From the NCBI GenBank assembly GCA_028023455.1, contig JAQFVV010006844.1, forward strand, positions 237,302 to 301,301: 64,000 nucleotides of DNA, written 5' to 3'. Positions 22,173 through 34,326 of this stretch are shown here, piece by piece. This DNA comes from Epiperipatus broadwayi (taxonomy: Eukaryota > Onychophora > Udeonychophora > Euonychophora > Peripatidae). A program made the position numbers and the translations under genes. The notes beneath the pieces are model-generated. The model worked only from the letters and a program-made list of their open reading frames with translations, made no database searches and was not told where the DNA came from. Positions within the stretch are counted from its first letter, which is position 1. The number at the start of each line of letters is the position of its first letter.

Positions 22173-22318
22173 AAGATAATAATTTGTTTTATTTTTTTAT
22201 ATTTTTTATATGTCAAAGCATTGACCAGGAAGCGAACCTGGGCCAACTGCTTGGAAGGCAGCTATGCTAACTGCTAGACTACCAATGCTTGACTAGATAA
22301 TTATTTGTTTCATTTATT
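22173..22318 (-). mobile_element. tRNA-Gly(UCC)-derived SINE (type G) with TSD
   Basis: Element about 22200-22293, minus strand: GTCAAGCATTGGTAGTC, GCTGCC-TTCC-AAGCAG anticodon arm, B box GGTTCGCTTCCTGG, TCAATGCTTTGACATAT. Near-identical direct repeats beginning AGATAAT.ATTTGTTT (22173-22195 and 22295-22318) flank it. Confidence 0.87.
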
Positions 22319-23171
22319 TTTTATCGTTCAAAAGTTTTCTTCAAGCTAAAAATACTTTTAAAATTTACTTGTAAAGTTTATATAAAAAAAAATACCTTTG
22401 TGATTTAATTAAACATAATTTATGAATCTTAATTTTATTTAATAATTAAATGATTTTGGTCAGATGATAATAATTTGGTTGAATTGCATTGAAAGTTGTT
22501 TTGAATGAAATTAATTTTAGAAAATATTTTTTGAAATTTTCGAATAACTTTGATTTTGTTCTTTAATATGTTTCTTCATCAAATTAATTTCATTATTCTT
22601 ATTATTATTCAATAAACTATTAAATGTCTGTTTATATTACAAGAAATAACTATAAAAAAACCTTAAGATACAATTTTTTTACTTACTATATTTACAAAGT
22701 ATAAAGAGGACAGAAAACTGTAAGAGCAAAAAATTAAGTCCCATTGTGAGTAAATTTGAATATAGAAATGGTATGTTAAGGATTAACAACAAAGAAAGTA
22801 TGCTTATGAATCAGTTTTTCCTGGATATTTATTAAAACAAAATGTTTTAAAAAACTTGGTAGTAAAAATATCAGAGTAGAAAATTTATTGATATTTTGTA
22901 AAGTGAAAGGAAAGTGGAACTAATGAAAGTATATCGTTTTAAATTATATTTATATAAGAGAGGAAAAAAAATAGAATAAACCTTTATTTGAAGCAATTTT
23001 CCAATCCAGAATTTAAAATGTATCTATATATTGGATGATAAATTATTATTACTATTATTAGCCTATAATAACGATTTACTACTGCTGTTACTATTAGATA
23101 TGCTTTACTATTATTATTAACATTATAACAATTATTTTTACATTAAATTTTATTACTATTATTTAATATGG
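22319..23171. other. Unassigned AT-rich DNA
   Basis: No gene or repeat family recognised; short ATT/TTA-rich tracts near 23040-23165. Confidence 0.5.
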
Positions 23172-23206
23172 CCATTAGCGCTTTCGAGTGTTTGCCCTCA
23201 TTAAAT
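23172..23206 (-). ncRNA. Hammerhead-like motif with GCGC stem III (decayed)
   Basis: Minus strand: TTTAATGA (a damaged CTGATGA), GGG...CTC stem II, GAAA, then GCGCTA, a palindromic stem III AGCGCT with CTA at the cleavage position. A related motif is at 28113-28148. The first core half is damaged, so this is a relic at best. Confidence 0.35.
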
Positions 23207-23248
23207 TCATGTATTCGACGAATAGTGAAAGTAAAGCTTTACGTAGTG

Positions 23249-23306
23249 TTATTATTATTATTATTATTATTGTTGTTGTTGTTGTTGTTGTTGCTGTTGT
23301 TGTTTA
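23249..23306 (+). repeat. (TTA)n(TTG)n microsatellite
   Basis: About eight ATT/TTA units followed by about ten GTT units. It creates a false poly-leucine reading frame. Confidence 0.95.
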
Positions 23307-24011
23307 AAAATAGAAACACACATTTTTATTTTGACAAAAAGGTAGAAGTTAATATGTTATATAGCATACAATGATTTTACGAATAAACAGGAAATTGATT
23401 TGATAAAAACAAAGCAATATATATCTATGTGTGTGAATGTTTATATAAATTTACGTGTCTATAAATATTTACATATAGCATATGGTTTATATATATAAAT
23501 GTATTTAAAAATTAATAGCAAAAGCAATAATAAAACAAAGTGGATAACAATTATTATTATGTTGTTGTTTTTTAAAATCTTATTTTAATTTTTAGTACAT
23601 GTTCTTTGACTTACGATTAACCTTAATGTTTGGGTAATTCAAGTTATTGCTTAATTCAAATTGTGTCACCTTTGGAATCAAACTCATTTTATTGTATTTA
23701 CTCGCGTATACTTATATATAATAATTTGTAACATTCAATACAAAAAAACGTGTTTAAATTTTTTTTTAAAAATGAATGTGCCGATAGAAAAAAAAAAGAT
23801 CATTTAAATATATATGCAAAAAAAGTACATTATAGGGAAATGATTACAAAATTACTTTTCACATTTTCAAGATAGAGCAATGATTAATACAAATAATCAA
23901 ATTATTTTTTATTTTATTGCTTTAAGTTATTTTACAATTTTTTTATTGCTATTGTAGATTACCAGAGTTTCAAAATATACTGTATATAATTTATACTTAT
24001 ATTTTTTATAG
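23307..24011. other. Unassigned AT-rich DNA
   Basis: No gene or repeat family recognised. It ends in the pyrimidine-poor but AG-terminated sequence before the candidate exon. Confidence 0.5.
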
Positions 24012-24134
24012 GTTTCAATCTTTAATAACGATCTATACAAGAGATTGTATTCATTGCTTCCATTTGTTTTCAAAGCCTTGGGTAGCTATTACTCATCAAA
24101 TACTCCAACGGTCAAGAGATCAAATCTTATCAAA
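24012..24134 (+). CDS. Candidate internal host exon (unidentified)
   Basis: The stretch is preceded by TTATATTTTTTATAG, an acceptor-like T-rich run, and followed by GTATGT, a donor-like sequence. It is 123 bases (41 codons) open in one frame, reading VSIFNNDLYKRLYSLLPFVF then KALGSYYSSNTPTVKRSNLI and K, with GC clearly above its flanks. A second frame is also open. I do not recognise the protein. It is on the same strand as the candidate terminal exon at 49202-49277. Confidence 0.38.
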
Positions 24135-24718
24135 GTATGTTTAGTTTTAAGAAAAAAATGAACTGTTACTTTTTTGTATTCCAACTTTCCCATTTTTATC
24201 TAAAGACCATTTATCACCCTAGCTGAATGAGGTAAACAATGGTCGTAAAGGTCAATGCCAACTGATTTCATTACACATTTCTATCTTTGAGGCACAGTAG
24301 CTTTAAAATATAAAAGATACAAAGGCTGAGCGAAATAAATCAAAAGTACAACAGGCTGTAATATATTTACATTTAATCTTAATAACTTCATGATTTGAAC
24401 AAATGTTTTAAATTTTATTTAAAATAATAAAATATACATTTTTAAAGGGGGGCGGGCATTTAAAAGATAAAACATGCAAATTCATTTATTGTTGCTTTAG
24501 GATATAATGTCAATAATGTAACAGCTTATCATATTGTAGTTTATTATCCTTTTCTTTATCAATATAAATCTTTAAAATGTACTATTTTGTTTTTTAAATA
24601 TAATATATACCATATATACATATTTCTCTTGAAAGGCAAGTTCCATGCAAAAAAAAATATAACTTGTGATTCTTATGAGCATTTTAATATTGTTTTTCAT
24701 AGTCTTAAAAGTAAATAA
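24135..24718. other. Unassigned AT-rich DNA
   Basis: Includes GGGGGGCGGGC at about 24447. No repeat family recognised. Confidence 0.5.
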
Positions 24719-24890
<172 letters not shown>

Positions 24891-25579
24891 CTCCAATACT
24901 CTAGACAGGTTATGCTTACTATAAATAGAATGCTATAACTAGTTAGCTACATTTGATCTAATTATCAATGGCACTTTGCATGGATTGTCATTTTCTTTAA
25001 AAAATATTTTATATTTTTCTTTTAGAGCTGTGACATAAAATTATGTAATCGTCTTTCCTCATTAAAATGCATGTTATGCAAAAACACAAGATTATTATTG
25101 ATCAGAATAAATTGTTACAAAATTTAAAGTTATTTCCAATCTTTATTTACTTATTTAATGTATAATCATTATTACCAATTCTGTAAAGAATTTGAATTGG
25201 AGATGTATTCACTAGTGACTTTGAAACTTCAATTCTAACATCGTATGTACTGATTAGATAATTATTAACTTTGCATCTTATAGTTTATATTTGGATACAA
25301 TTCTTGTTAAAAAAAGATAAACATAATGATTTTGGATGGTAGTAAATCTACTGATAAGATTTTATAGCATCTAGGAATATTAAATTTAGATAAATTGATT
25401 GTTGGATCTTGAAAAATATAATTTTTTGGATTTTACAAAAAATCAATTTTTATGCCATAATTCTATAGTTGGTTGAAAGGAAAGAATTTTCATTTCAGGC
25501 ACATATTTAGTGGATAAATTATACGTTAAATTAATGTTAAGACTCATCTAATTAAGAGTTTTATACACTTTCTAAGAGC
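24891..25579. other. Unassigned AT-rich DNA
   Basis: No gene or repeat family recognised. Confidence 0.5.
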
Positions 25580-25703
25580 AACTTGAGCGTTGTTAGCCTA
25601 GAGGTCAGCACAGCCGCCTTGCAAGCAAGCAGTTGTTTGCAGACTGTTGTTGTGGGTTCGCCTCCCGGCCGATGCTATGACATATGAGGAAAAAAAACTT
25701 GAG
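25580..25703 (+). mobile_element. tRNA-derived SINE (type A) with TSD
   Basis: AACTTGAG repeats (25580-25587 and 25696-25703) flank a unit with GCGTTGTTAGCCTAGAGG, the palindromic GCAAGCAGTTGTTTGC inner arm, B box GGTTCGCCTCCCGG, CCGATGCTATGACATATGAGG and an A-run. Confidence 0.88.
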
Positions 25704-26479
25704 TTTTCAAATCTATAGAGCAGGAATTCACAAACTTTTTCCATAAACGTGCAAAGAAAAATTTGTATAAGATGGTGGGTTTGTTAAATAATAAAAATAA
25801 AAAAAATTACAAAAAAAAAAGAAAAAAGAATGTAACATATGTATTAATATAAGCACATATAATATAAATATTATTATAATATAATCTTTATAAGGAACAT
25901 TTTTTAAATATTAGAATCAAAGAAATATTAGTTTCTGTTTTGTTTTAGACATTATTAAGAAGTTCTTTTTTATAATCAGTGTCCAACCTTAATTGTTCAT
26001 GAATGAACTTAGACAATATATCTTCAAATGGGTAATTTAAATAAAAGTATTTATATATCCGAATATATATATATATATAGTATACTCACATGTACAAAAA
26101 GATAATTTTTTTTATTTATGAAATTTATAAATATGACAATAACATATAAATAATAGAATAACTGAAATGTATTTGTGATTTTGACAAAAATAATTTTAAT
26201 TTATAATTTATTTGCACTGAAGACTTAAAGATATACATATTCCAGTACACTACAAATATTTGCATGTTTTTTTGGATTTGCAAAACATTTTTACTAGAAT
26301 AGAAACCATTTAAATGTCTATAAAATTAAACTTCAAAACAAATTTATCTTCCATTACAGTCAAAGAATTTCTGTACATGTGGATTGTAGTAAAATGCTGG
26401 AATTGAGATGAGATGTGCTGAAAAAAATTGGAAATATCATGACAGCACATTGAATATTCAACTCTCTGTTCATGTTAAA
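25704..26479. other. Unassigned AT-rich DNA
   Basis: Contains A-runs and an (AT)n tract near 26063. Nothing else recognised. Confidence 0.5.
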
Positions 26480-26860
26480 TGTGGATGGAAACCATCCCCT
26501 ATCTTGAGAGAGCAGAGAACTGCACAATGGGAAAATATTGAGTTGTTAATACATACATAGAGATCAAAAGTGATTGACAACTCCAGCTGACCTGACAAGA
26601 GAAGATTGTTTATGAACTGAAGCCATAGTAAGAGAAGATTTGTAGAGGTGAGAACAGGATTAATAAAAATTAAAAAAATTAAAGACATTTCTAGAATGCA
26701 ATAATTATCCATCCATACAATAAGATGTTAAAGGTGGATAGAAACAAGTCCCTACCTTACACTGTATTGCTGTAATAAAACAGTATTGAATTATCAACAT
26801 GGGAATGGAAATCCAGGTATTTAATACCTTCAGCTCCCCTGGTAAGTAACGATTCTTTGC
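26480..26860. repeat. Diverged tandem duplication, unit about 245 bp
   Basis: Starts at about 26482 (TGGATGGAAACCATCCCCTA) and about 26735 (TGGATAGAAACAAGTCCCTA) and runs in parallel through ATATTGAGTTGTTAA or GTATTGAATTATCAA and CTCCAGCTGACCTG or TTCAGCTCCCCTGG. The second unit ends near 26860. No coding match. Confidence 0.5.
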
Positions 26861-27119
26861 GAAACGCATTAATAGTAATGGAAAGGAGTCTTGAGTTTTT
26901 GCACCGACAGATAGTTGTGATGTAATGAATTTGAGATGAGGGATATATTGATAGAATTTTAATATTTTGAAAACTTATACTATATATATCCTGTCTGTTT
27001 TTCTCAGTAATATAGTGGTAGACTTAAGGGTTCAAAACCTATAGATTATAGTTCAATTCCCCTCTTTCAGTTCTCAAATTTCTTATGAATTCTGACCAAT
27101 ATACTATTCAATTATTTAT

Positions 27120-27770
27120 GATCTTGAAATATAAATATTAACAATTTTATTAATTCAATTAAATTATACATGCTAGGAATGCTTAGATAAGAAAAGCTTA
27201 AATTTCAATGTTTATTATAATATTATGTTAAGCCACTTTTGATATCTTGATCTAATATCATATTTATAGCAATGACTGATTGACAGGAGAGTAGAAAGTA
27301 TAAATACAATGGAAATTTACACAAATGAATTAAATTCCGCACTTTTTAGAGATGGAGAAATAAGATTTATTTTTATTTATAGAGTTAATAGTATTAGCGA
27401 TGTTCCATGTTTCCTTTATTTTGCATTTAGAATCTTTTCTCTCACTATACATGATATTGGCTGATATAGGTTCAAATGTATAACCAAGTTTGTTTTGGTG
27501 CTTCAGAAATATGGATTTTTGATCTGGATAGCTTTTAGCTTTTCTGTAAAGGTATTGATGTCTGGGATAAACTTATTGCTAGGCTGGTGCATGATTTTCC
27601 AAAGTAGATTACATTGCAGCTGGTTTGAGTGCATAAAATCTTGTAAATGGATCAAGATATTGAAATCAACTTAGCATAAAATTATAATAAATGTGCAAAC
27701 TTAAGTTTTTCTTATCTAAGCATTCTTAGCGTTTATAATTAATTAAATTACAATTTGTCTAAGAAAAGTT
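27120..27770. repeat. Fold-back with possible Penelope-like core
   Basis: Arms at about 27140-27245 and 27645-27745 are inverted copies sharing AATGCTTAGATAAGAAAA and ATATCTTGATC. The roughly 400 bases between include the possible GIY-YIG remnant at 27365-27600. A similar inner sequence with its own arms is at 42430-43150. Confidence 0.65.
27365..27600 (-). pseudogene. Possible Penelope-like GIY-YIG endonuclease remnant
   Basis: Minus-strand translation includes LKHQNKLGYTFEPISANIMY, then SERKDSKCKIKETWNI. The spacing of an H...G-(H/Y)-x-F segment and a K-x-K-I-K-E-x-W-x-I helix resembles the C-terminal part of Penelope-like GIY-YIG domains seen more clearly at 7190-7640. The catalytic start of the domain is not visible. 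The call is tentative. Confidence 0.38.
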
Positions 27771-28112
27771 AACAATATGTATAATTTATATTAAATAACA
27801 CACATTATGAACAAAATGATTGCTTATTTTACACAGTGCTTCATTCTCTCTCTTTCACGTGCACACTCACATACACATACAAACTTGGGCTTTCAATATT
27901 AAATAAATATTAAATAAAGTTGTATTTATAATTGTATCAAAATGGTTAATAAAATGACTACACACCTATATATATAACAACATTTAATATAAATGTATAA
28001 AGCTAATATTACACTTTGTAAACATTGTAGTAATTAATAATAGCTGATGCGTTACGGTGAAACTTTTTATATAATAATTTGTAGGCTTTTGTATATATAT
28101 TCTGATTTACAG
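27771..28112. other. Unassigned AT-rich DNA
   Basis: Short TC and CA tracts around 27845-27885. Nothing else recognised. Confidence 0.5.
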
Positions 28113-28148
28113 ACTTAGCGCTTTCAGAGCCCTTGTTGCTCCATAAAA
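28113..28148 (-). ncRNA. Hammerhead-like motif with GCGC stem III (decayed)
   Basis: Minus strand: TTTATGG where CTGATGA would be, stem II GAGC/GCTC, then TGAAA, GCGCTAAGTC. The 3' half matches 23172-23206. The first core half is lost. Confidence 0.3.
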
Positions 28149-29106
28149 ATAAAACAAATGGGTTATACACAGTTTAAAATATCTAATGAATAGCTTGATT
28201 TCTCCGGGGGGGGGGGGACTTTCATAGATTTTTTTATTTTTCTGTTTAACTTTTTAAAATAATATTTTCACAAAATTTTCTTTCTTTTTTTTCTTTTCAA
28301 ACTTATCCCAATAAATATACATAATTAAAACATCTGTTTTTACAACTTTTTATTAAACTAAACTACATAAAATTATCATCATATTTCAATTATTTTATGT
28401 AATCTTGGTCAAGGCATAATTCCTTTGGAATATAAAATAAAAACTAAAATATACAAATCAAAAATATTAAAATACACATATATAAATAAAATATGCCAAC
28501 AAATATAAACAAGAATATTTTGCAAAAAGTTTATTTTTTTTCTATTTTTTTAAAAATAATGAATGAAATTATTAATATTCAAAGACATATTTTTTTAAAA
28601 GTCATTATTAAATAAAACTGCCAAATTTTTATTATTATTAAAAACAAATATATAGTTCCCCTTAACAATGCACGATTATTTTTTTAAAAAACCTGCTGTA
28701 ATTATTTTCGAATTTGTTATATATTTATAATTAAAAAACACATTAAATCCTTATAAATATTAAACTAAATACAATTTCTATTCAGAATAGATCTAAATTT
28801 AACAATATATGAGATTCTCTTTAATCAATCTTTTATTATATATTTTTACATTCTCAATATTTCTAATCTTATAATTCTTATGTGTGTTATTTTTAAAATG
28901 GTATAATAAAATTTCTATAATATATATGACAATTAAATATTGCTCTTAATTTACTTTTAGTTATGGTAATGTAATCAAGTTTTTTGTTATCATTTTTGCA
29001 GACAATTCATTTAATTTCATGTCTATTATTTAATCTAATATTTTTTTTTAGATTGGTTATTTTGAATTATTTAAACAATTAGTTTTTATTTCATTATTCT
29101 AATATT
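28149..29106. other. Unassigned AT-rich DNA
   Basis: Poly-G run at 28206-28218. Nothing else recognised. Confidence 0.5.
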
Positions 29107-29820
29107 GGATGGATGCGATGCAATATGGCTTCTCCTTTATAAGAGTCAGAAATCTGTCAGCTACTATGCCCAGAGAAACTTGTTAACCACTTTACCTTCT
29201 ATTTCCATTCCCCACTGTACATTGTCTCCATATTCTTCTCTAACCTGCTTCATCACATTTCCACAACATTATCTTTGTCCACCCTATGACCTTTATATCT
29301 AGATCCCACTTATTTTTTTCCAAACTCAGAATAAAATCCAAGAACCTACTTTCATAAAGATCACTTTGTTTATATTTATTCTCCCACAATTTCATTATTT
29401 GTACACTTTCTATTTAGAAGCATTTTCCATGTCTTCCTTACATTACATTACTTGCAGACCAAATCACCCACATTTGTCCATTTATGTGTTTGTTGCTAAT
29501 GATTCTTTTTGAGTCTTAAACAGTAAACTACCTTTCTTTCTATTATCATAAATTAACTCACACCCAAAATTCTGTTTACTTCTATATATATATATATTTA
29601 ACCTTTTTTTCCTCTCCATACTACTTCTTCATCTCTCCAACTCCCTATTTTTTTTTATTAATGCATCTATTCTTCTAACCCATTCTTTTAACTATGACTC
29701 TCAACAATTCTCCTTACACAATGACTCCATTTTTTATATAAGTATACTGACTTAAAGTCTTTATCCAAGTCTTCTGCATACTGTAGTACCTTTGTCATCC
29801 ATATTGTTCCAGAAAAAATG
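29107..29820 (-). pseudogene. LINE with (ACATC)-type tail, C-terminal part (degenerate)
   Basis: Minus strand, frameshifted: QNFGCELIYDNRKKGSLLFK, then TQKESLATNT, a decayed Cys-rich segment, and the conserved 3' end with AAGTTTCTCTGGGCATAG. It parallels the open copy at 58177-58473 block for block and ends in a diverged GATGGATGCGATGC tail at 29107. Confidence 0.75.
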
Positions 29821-31233
29821 TAACAATGATGTTAATATGAAAGTATATAATCTTTAATTTTCTTCCTTTGTGATATGACTTATATAACATTCTACCAATG
29901 AATTTTATCTTTATGTGTGTTGAAGGTATGAACCTATTTAAAATCATTCTTACCTAATGCATACATTATCCATCACTTTTGATCTCACACATATCAAGAA
30001 CAAAAATACTTGGTTACACTGATAAATTACCTATTTGCTTTGCCTTATCACCTTAGTTTTCTATTAATCTATAACACATTCTTTAGGGTAAAAAGTCATA
30101 CTTGTATAACCAAAAAAACACAAGATATTTGTTGTATATAACTCCACACCAAGAATTGCTATGTCTGAAGTGTGTTACTGATAATGAGATTCAAACTAAA
30201 AGAGAATTAGCAAATAAATCAAGGCCTAAACTATATCACAACTAGAATGACCCAATAGATCCTGGTATCTTCCTAACTAGACTTATGAATATAAAAATGG
30301 TCTAACTATCCACAAAAATAATAATTATTATATATTGGTGTCACACAGGAACTAACCAAACACACTTGACTAATGATCAGAATTACATCATAACTCTCCT
30401 GACACAATTTAAGAGAACTGAGATCATTAATACAAAATATAATATACACATGCATTACATACTCAACACTAAGATGTTGAGACTTAATGATACCCTAATC
30501 TAAGATATAATAATATTCCAACAAAATTAAACAATGACAAAGCACATTGTATAGTCATAATAAATTTCATAGCATAATATAATCTTATGTTTACAAGTAT
30601 ATGAGATCAAATGATGATAATTAATTTTAAAGAACAAGCTTTCATTAAAACACATGTATCCAGTATCGAGAACCAATTTATTTAATGATAAATTGAGAAT
30701 GTTAAATGTTGCTTACCTTTATCCAAATATAATGCCAATATAAGATATACAATAATTTTTAATAACTAAGCATAATAATAGCAATAATAAACTAAATACT
30801 AACCTTTTTGTTTTATGTTTTTTTTTTCAATAATAAATGAAAAACTCCATTTTTAAAAGTTGGGTTATAAGGTTAAGAATAACTTTAGAGCAGATGGAAG
30901 CAAGGAATAGACATTTTGTTATTAGGTACTTCATCATTTTTATATGCAAGACTAATTTCTCTATTGATCTAAATTTCATTCATAGAATAATAATTAATTT
31001 TTCAGTTGATATGGTAGATGTTTATATACTTAAATGCAGCATAACTACTTTTATATTATTATTTTTATCTTCCAACTTTATTTATTTCCGAATAACCATT
31101 AGTAGAACATAATTTATTAATTATTCATAAGAGTATTATTATATCAGGAAGCTTTAAACTTCTATTCCTTCCTTAAGATATCCAATCCTTCTATAAAACA
31201 AACCTGCTTTAAAAGATCAAAGTCATCATAAAT
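29821..31233. other. Unassigned AT-rich DNA
   Basis: An open stretch of about 90 codons at 30837-31112 (+) has no familiar motif and is likely chance. Confidence 0.5.
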
Positions 31234-31385
31234 AAAAAGTATTCAGCTTTGGTCAAGCGTTGATGGCCGAGAGGTCATCGCAGCTGCCTTGCAAGCAAGT
31301 AGTTGGTTGCAGACGGTTGTGGGTTCGCGCCCCGGCCGGTGCTATGACTGATGAGAAAAATAAAAAATAAAAAGTATTCAGCTTT
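31234..31385 (+). mobile_element. tRNA-derived SINE (type A) with 17-bp TSD
   Basis: Exact AAAAAGTATTCAGCTTT repeats (31234-31250 and 31369-31385) flank a unit reading GGTCAAGCGTTGATGGCC, GAGAGGTCATCGCAGC, a GCAAGTAGTTGGTTGC arm, B box GGTTCGCGCCCCGG, CCGGTGCTATGACTGATG and an A-rich tail. It is the best-delimited SINE in the window. Confidence 0.93.
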
Positions 31386-32514
31386 AATAAACTCATAGTA
31401 AAAAAAAATGACAATCTTACAGTGTGTTTAAATAAATTATTCAGATAACTTGTTTAATACCATCCAAACAAAGTTATTTATAATTAATAATAAAGTTCTA
31501 AAATGTTTTTAATGTCTTGTTTACTAATACTGTTAATTAATTCACTGCCTAACTTAAAGTTTATATAACAGAAATTAGTATAAAAATAAAAAGACAAATG
31601 CATTCTTACGGAATGTGTGGAGTTACTGGGGGATGACTTCTTGTCGATAAGAAACATTTCTTCAAAGATAATAAGCAAATTTTTAGTAAGGTGTATAATT
31701 CATATTCTATTGAGGTTATATAGCAAGTGAAGAATTATTCCTCGATGGAAAATAACGGTTTCTTTTTAACTCCATTTTTTTTATCATATGACTTAAACAT
31801 TCTTTGGTATAATATTTATTTGATATTCTGTTCTTTTGAATTCTTAAAAAGACATTTTTAACATATTCAGCAATATTTAATTAGCAAAATTATTCCAATT
31901 TAGCCAGAGTCAGACAATTAAAAAAAAAATTAAAAATTAAAAAAATACTAATAGAATGAGTGAGAAAGTCAAAAAGTTCAAGAGTGTCTAGCCATATCTG
32001 GCTTCACCTTTTATAAACTTTTTCATGTGACATCTAGCAAATTGAGAAACAGGTCATTCTTATTAGTTAATTAAGATAAAATTGATTTAAAATGAAATAA
32101 TTAATTCTATTATCGAATTACTGTAAAATAATAAAGTTACTAATAAATATTGTATTCTCAAAATATTTATTTTTCTTTTTTTTTAAAAAATTAATAAATA
32201 TACCATATTTTATTAAATATAGTTTTATATACTATGTTCTCATTTTCTTTATTACGCTCAAAATTTTAAATATTATAGTAAAATTACTTTATTAACTTCC
32301 AAGCACCATAATAAAATCAACCTTGAACAAGGAAGGAAAAAATTTATTTTATAAGTCATTCAAGCACATGTATTCACACACACACTTAAAGTAACACTTC
32401 AATTAATTAAAATGTCTATTATAATATTTTGAATGTTATAAAACTCTATTCATTTAATATGATAAAATAAATTATAACTTACTTTAGTAATTTATTATTA
32501 AAATATTTAATCAA
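31386..32514. other. Unassigned AT-rich DNA
   Basis: No gene or repeat family recognised. Confidence 0.5.
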
Positions 32515-32651
32515 CAATACCGACTTAACTTTTTTTTCTCACGTGTCATAGCATCAGCCGGGAAGCGAACCCGCTATTACGGGACAACTGCTTGTAAAGC
32601 AGCTGTCGCTGACCTCTCGACCATCAATGCTTGACAATACCGACTTAGCTT
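32515..32651 (-). mobile_element. tRNA-derived SINE (type A) with 17-bp TSD
   Basis: CAATACCGACTTAACTT (32515-32531) and CAATACCGACTTAGCTT (32635-32651) flank a minus-strand unit: GCATTGATGGTCGAGAGG, GTCAGCGACAGCTGC, B box GGTTCGCTTCCCGG, CTGATGCTATGACACGTGAG and an A-run. It sits 300 bases from the next SINE, in opposite orientation. Confidence 0.92.
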
Positions 32652-32957
32652 GAATTTGACTTATAATACTATAGACTAACTTATCTTCGCATTATTACCT
32701 ATTACTTGTCTTACAAAATTATTGTTGAAGTATACAATTAACTGATATTATCTTAACTTTTGATTATAACTTATGCTTACAATATGTGGTATAAATACTT
32801 AAATTTTATTTCAATATAAGATTGAAACATAGCTTTACAATAATAATGATATATAACATCTCACTTATATACCATTATAAAAACTTCTAAACCAAAAGAT
32901 ATAAGTAAATTGTACTACACAAAAAATTTTTTTTTTTTACAAATTAACCATAAAAAT

Positions 32958-33082
32958 AATTTCCTGTCTTGCATTGGTGGTCGAGAGGTCAGCGCGACTG
33001 CCTTGCACTTGCAGGCAGTTGCCCGGGTTGCGGGTTCGCGTCCCGGCCGATGCTATGACACTTAAAAAAAAAAAAATTTCCT
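32958..33082 (+). mobile_element. tRNA-derived SINE (type A) with short TSD
   Basis: AATTTCCT repeats (32958-32965 and 33075-33082) flank GTCTTGCATTGGTGGTCG, AGAGGTCAGCGCGACTGC, B box GGTTCGCGTCCCGG, CCGATGCTATGACACTT and an A-run. Closest relative: 1604-1707. Both lack the GCAAGCAAGCAG arm of other type A copies, so there are two subtypes. Confidence 0.9.
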
Positions 33083-33139
33083 TCAGACGCAAGTGTAATC
33101 AAAAGATTACAAAACATATATATTATATAACGAACTTTA

Positions 33140-33225
33140 ATAGCTCATCATATAACATTTGTTCACAAGCTTATTAAATTAAATCATATGATGTATGACT
33201 TGATTTTTTTGCAATATTATATATA
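33140..33225 (+). mobile_element. HHR element family D, end fragment (diverged)
   Basis: AACATTTGTTCACAAGC, TTATTAAATTAAATCATATG and GATGTATGACTTGATTTTTT follow the family D end seen at 62225-62285. No ribozyme core. Confidence 0.45.
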
Positions 33226-33371
33226 TATTGTAACATTTGGGTGCTCAGCTGCAAATAAAAACAGATGCCCAAAGCAATACCAAACAGCAGGCACTGCAAT
33301 CATTATGGATTCACAAAAGAGTATAAATCCTCTTATGGACAAAATATATTATAATGTAAATATAAACAATG

Positions 33372-33468
33372 AAAATCTCAGGTTTTTATTTTATCTAAAT
33401 CTCAGGTTCTTATTTGATTCAAATCTCAAGTTCTTATATTATCCAAATCTCAGAGTTTTATTTAATAC
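33372..33468 (+). repeat. 24-bp tandem repeat, four units
   Basis: AAATCTCAGGTTCTTATTT-like units repeat four times with a 24-base step. They are in an open stretch (33188-33538) that otherwise matches nothing. Confidence 0.85.
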
Positions 33469-33538
33469 AATAAATAATTACTTTGCTTATCCCTCAAGTA
33501 CATTCAAAGGAGATAACAACTTAGGTTATTATGCATAA

Positions 33539-34326
33539 GATAATCTTATCTTCTTATAATTCATAAAGTTATATTTTATTTTTTAAAATAAATAGCAAGC
33601 AAAAAGTCTACACTCAAAATATTTAACATTCTCTGATAAATAATCATATTCATATAACTTGTAGGTAAATCTTATTAAAATATATTAATGTATAATCTTA
33701 CACCAAGTAAACTAAAATAATGTAGTAGGCAGAAAGTGTACTTTTATGCTACCCACTACATTATTAAATACTCTTGTAATAAAAGATAAGTAACATATTT
33801 TATTTTAAATAATGCAGGTATACACAAAACTAAATAAATTGAATAAATCCTTTACTGTGCCTTATGAAATATGCTCTTATATTTAACAATGTTTAATGTA
33901 ATTTTATTAATTGGATTTTCTGGAGAAATTCATATGAAAATGATAACAAATATATTAATATATTTAATGAATAAAAATATTTATTTACAATATGGTATAT
34001 ATTTAATAATACAATATAATAAATTAAAGCACTAAGAAGTAAACATAGCAGTACTAACTACTGCTGACATAAGCATTTACTTAACCTAAAGTAAAATATA
34101 CCTCTCGAGTAAATCTTTGAAAAATAATATTTAAGTTTATGAACACAGAATAGTCAGCATATGTCTTTAAACAGGCCACTAAATGATGATAATTGAATTA
34201 TAAAACAGCTATATTTAAAATGTATATACTGCTAACATAGTTGAATGCAAAAACAAATATAATTCATATAGGCTTTACCTATTTATGCATACAAAGGTGG
34301 AATATTAAAAACTCAATACTATTAAT
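33539..34326. other. Unassigned AT-rich DNA
   Basis: A small imperfect inverted repeat (TAATGTAGTAGGCA ... ACCCACTACATTA) at about 33718-33765. Nothing else recognised. Confidence 0.5.

Noticed and set aside
23168-23374. Open frame with a poly-leucine run
   Set aside because: Produced by the (TTA)n(TTG)n microsatellite; the upstream part overlaps a ribozyme relic on the other strand.
27010-27085. tRNA-like sequence with CTCAGTAATATAGTGG and GTTCAATTCCCC
   Set aside because: The boxes are passable but arms do not pair well, and no tail or TSD is visible.
29105-29302. Plus-strand open frame of 65 codons
   Set aside because: It is antisense to the LINE 3' end on the minus strand.
31251-31368. 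Functional tRNA gene
   Set aside because: The anticodon arm is replaced by a longer hairpin and the unit has an A-rich tail and TSD, so it is a SINE, as are the other type A and G units.
33188-33538. 116-codon open frame
   Set aside because: It starts in a family D end fragment and its C-terminal third is the 24-bp tandem repeat. The middle (CSAANKNRCPKQYQ) is not recognised. Too weak for a gene call.
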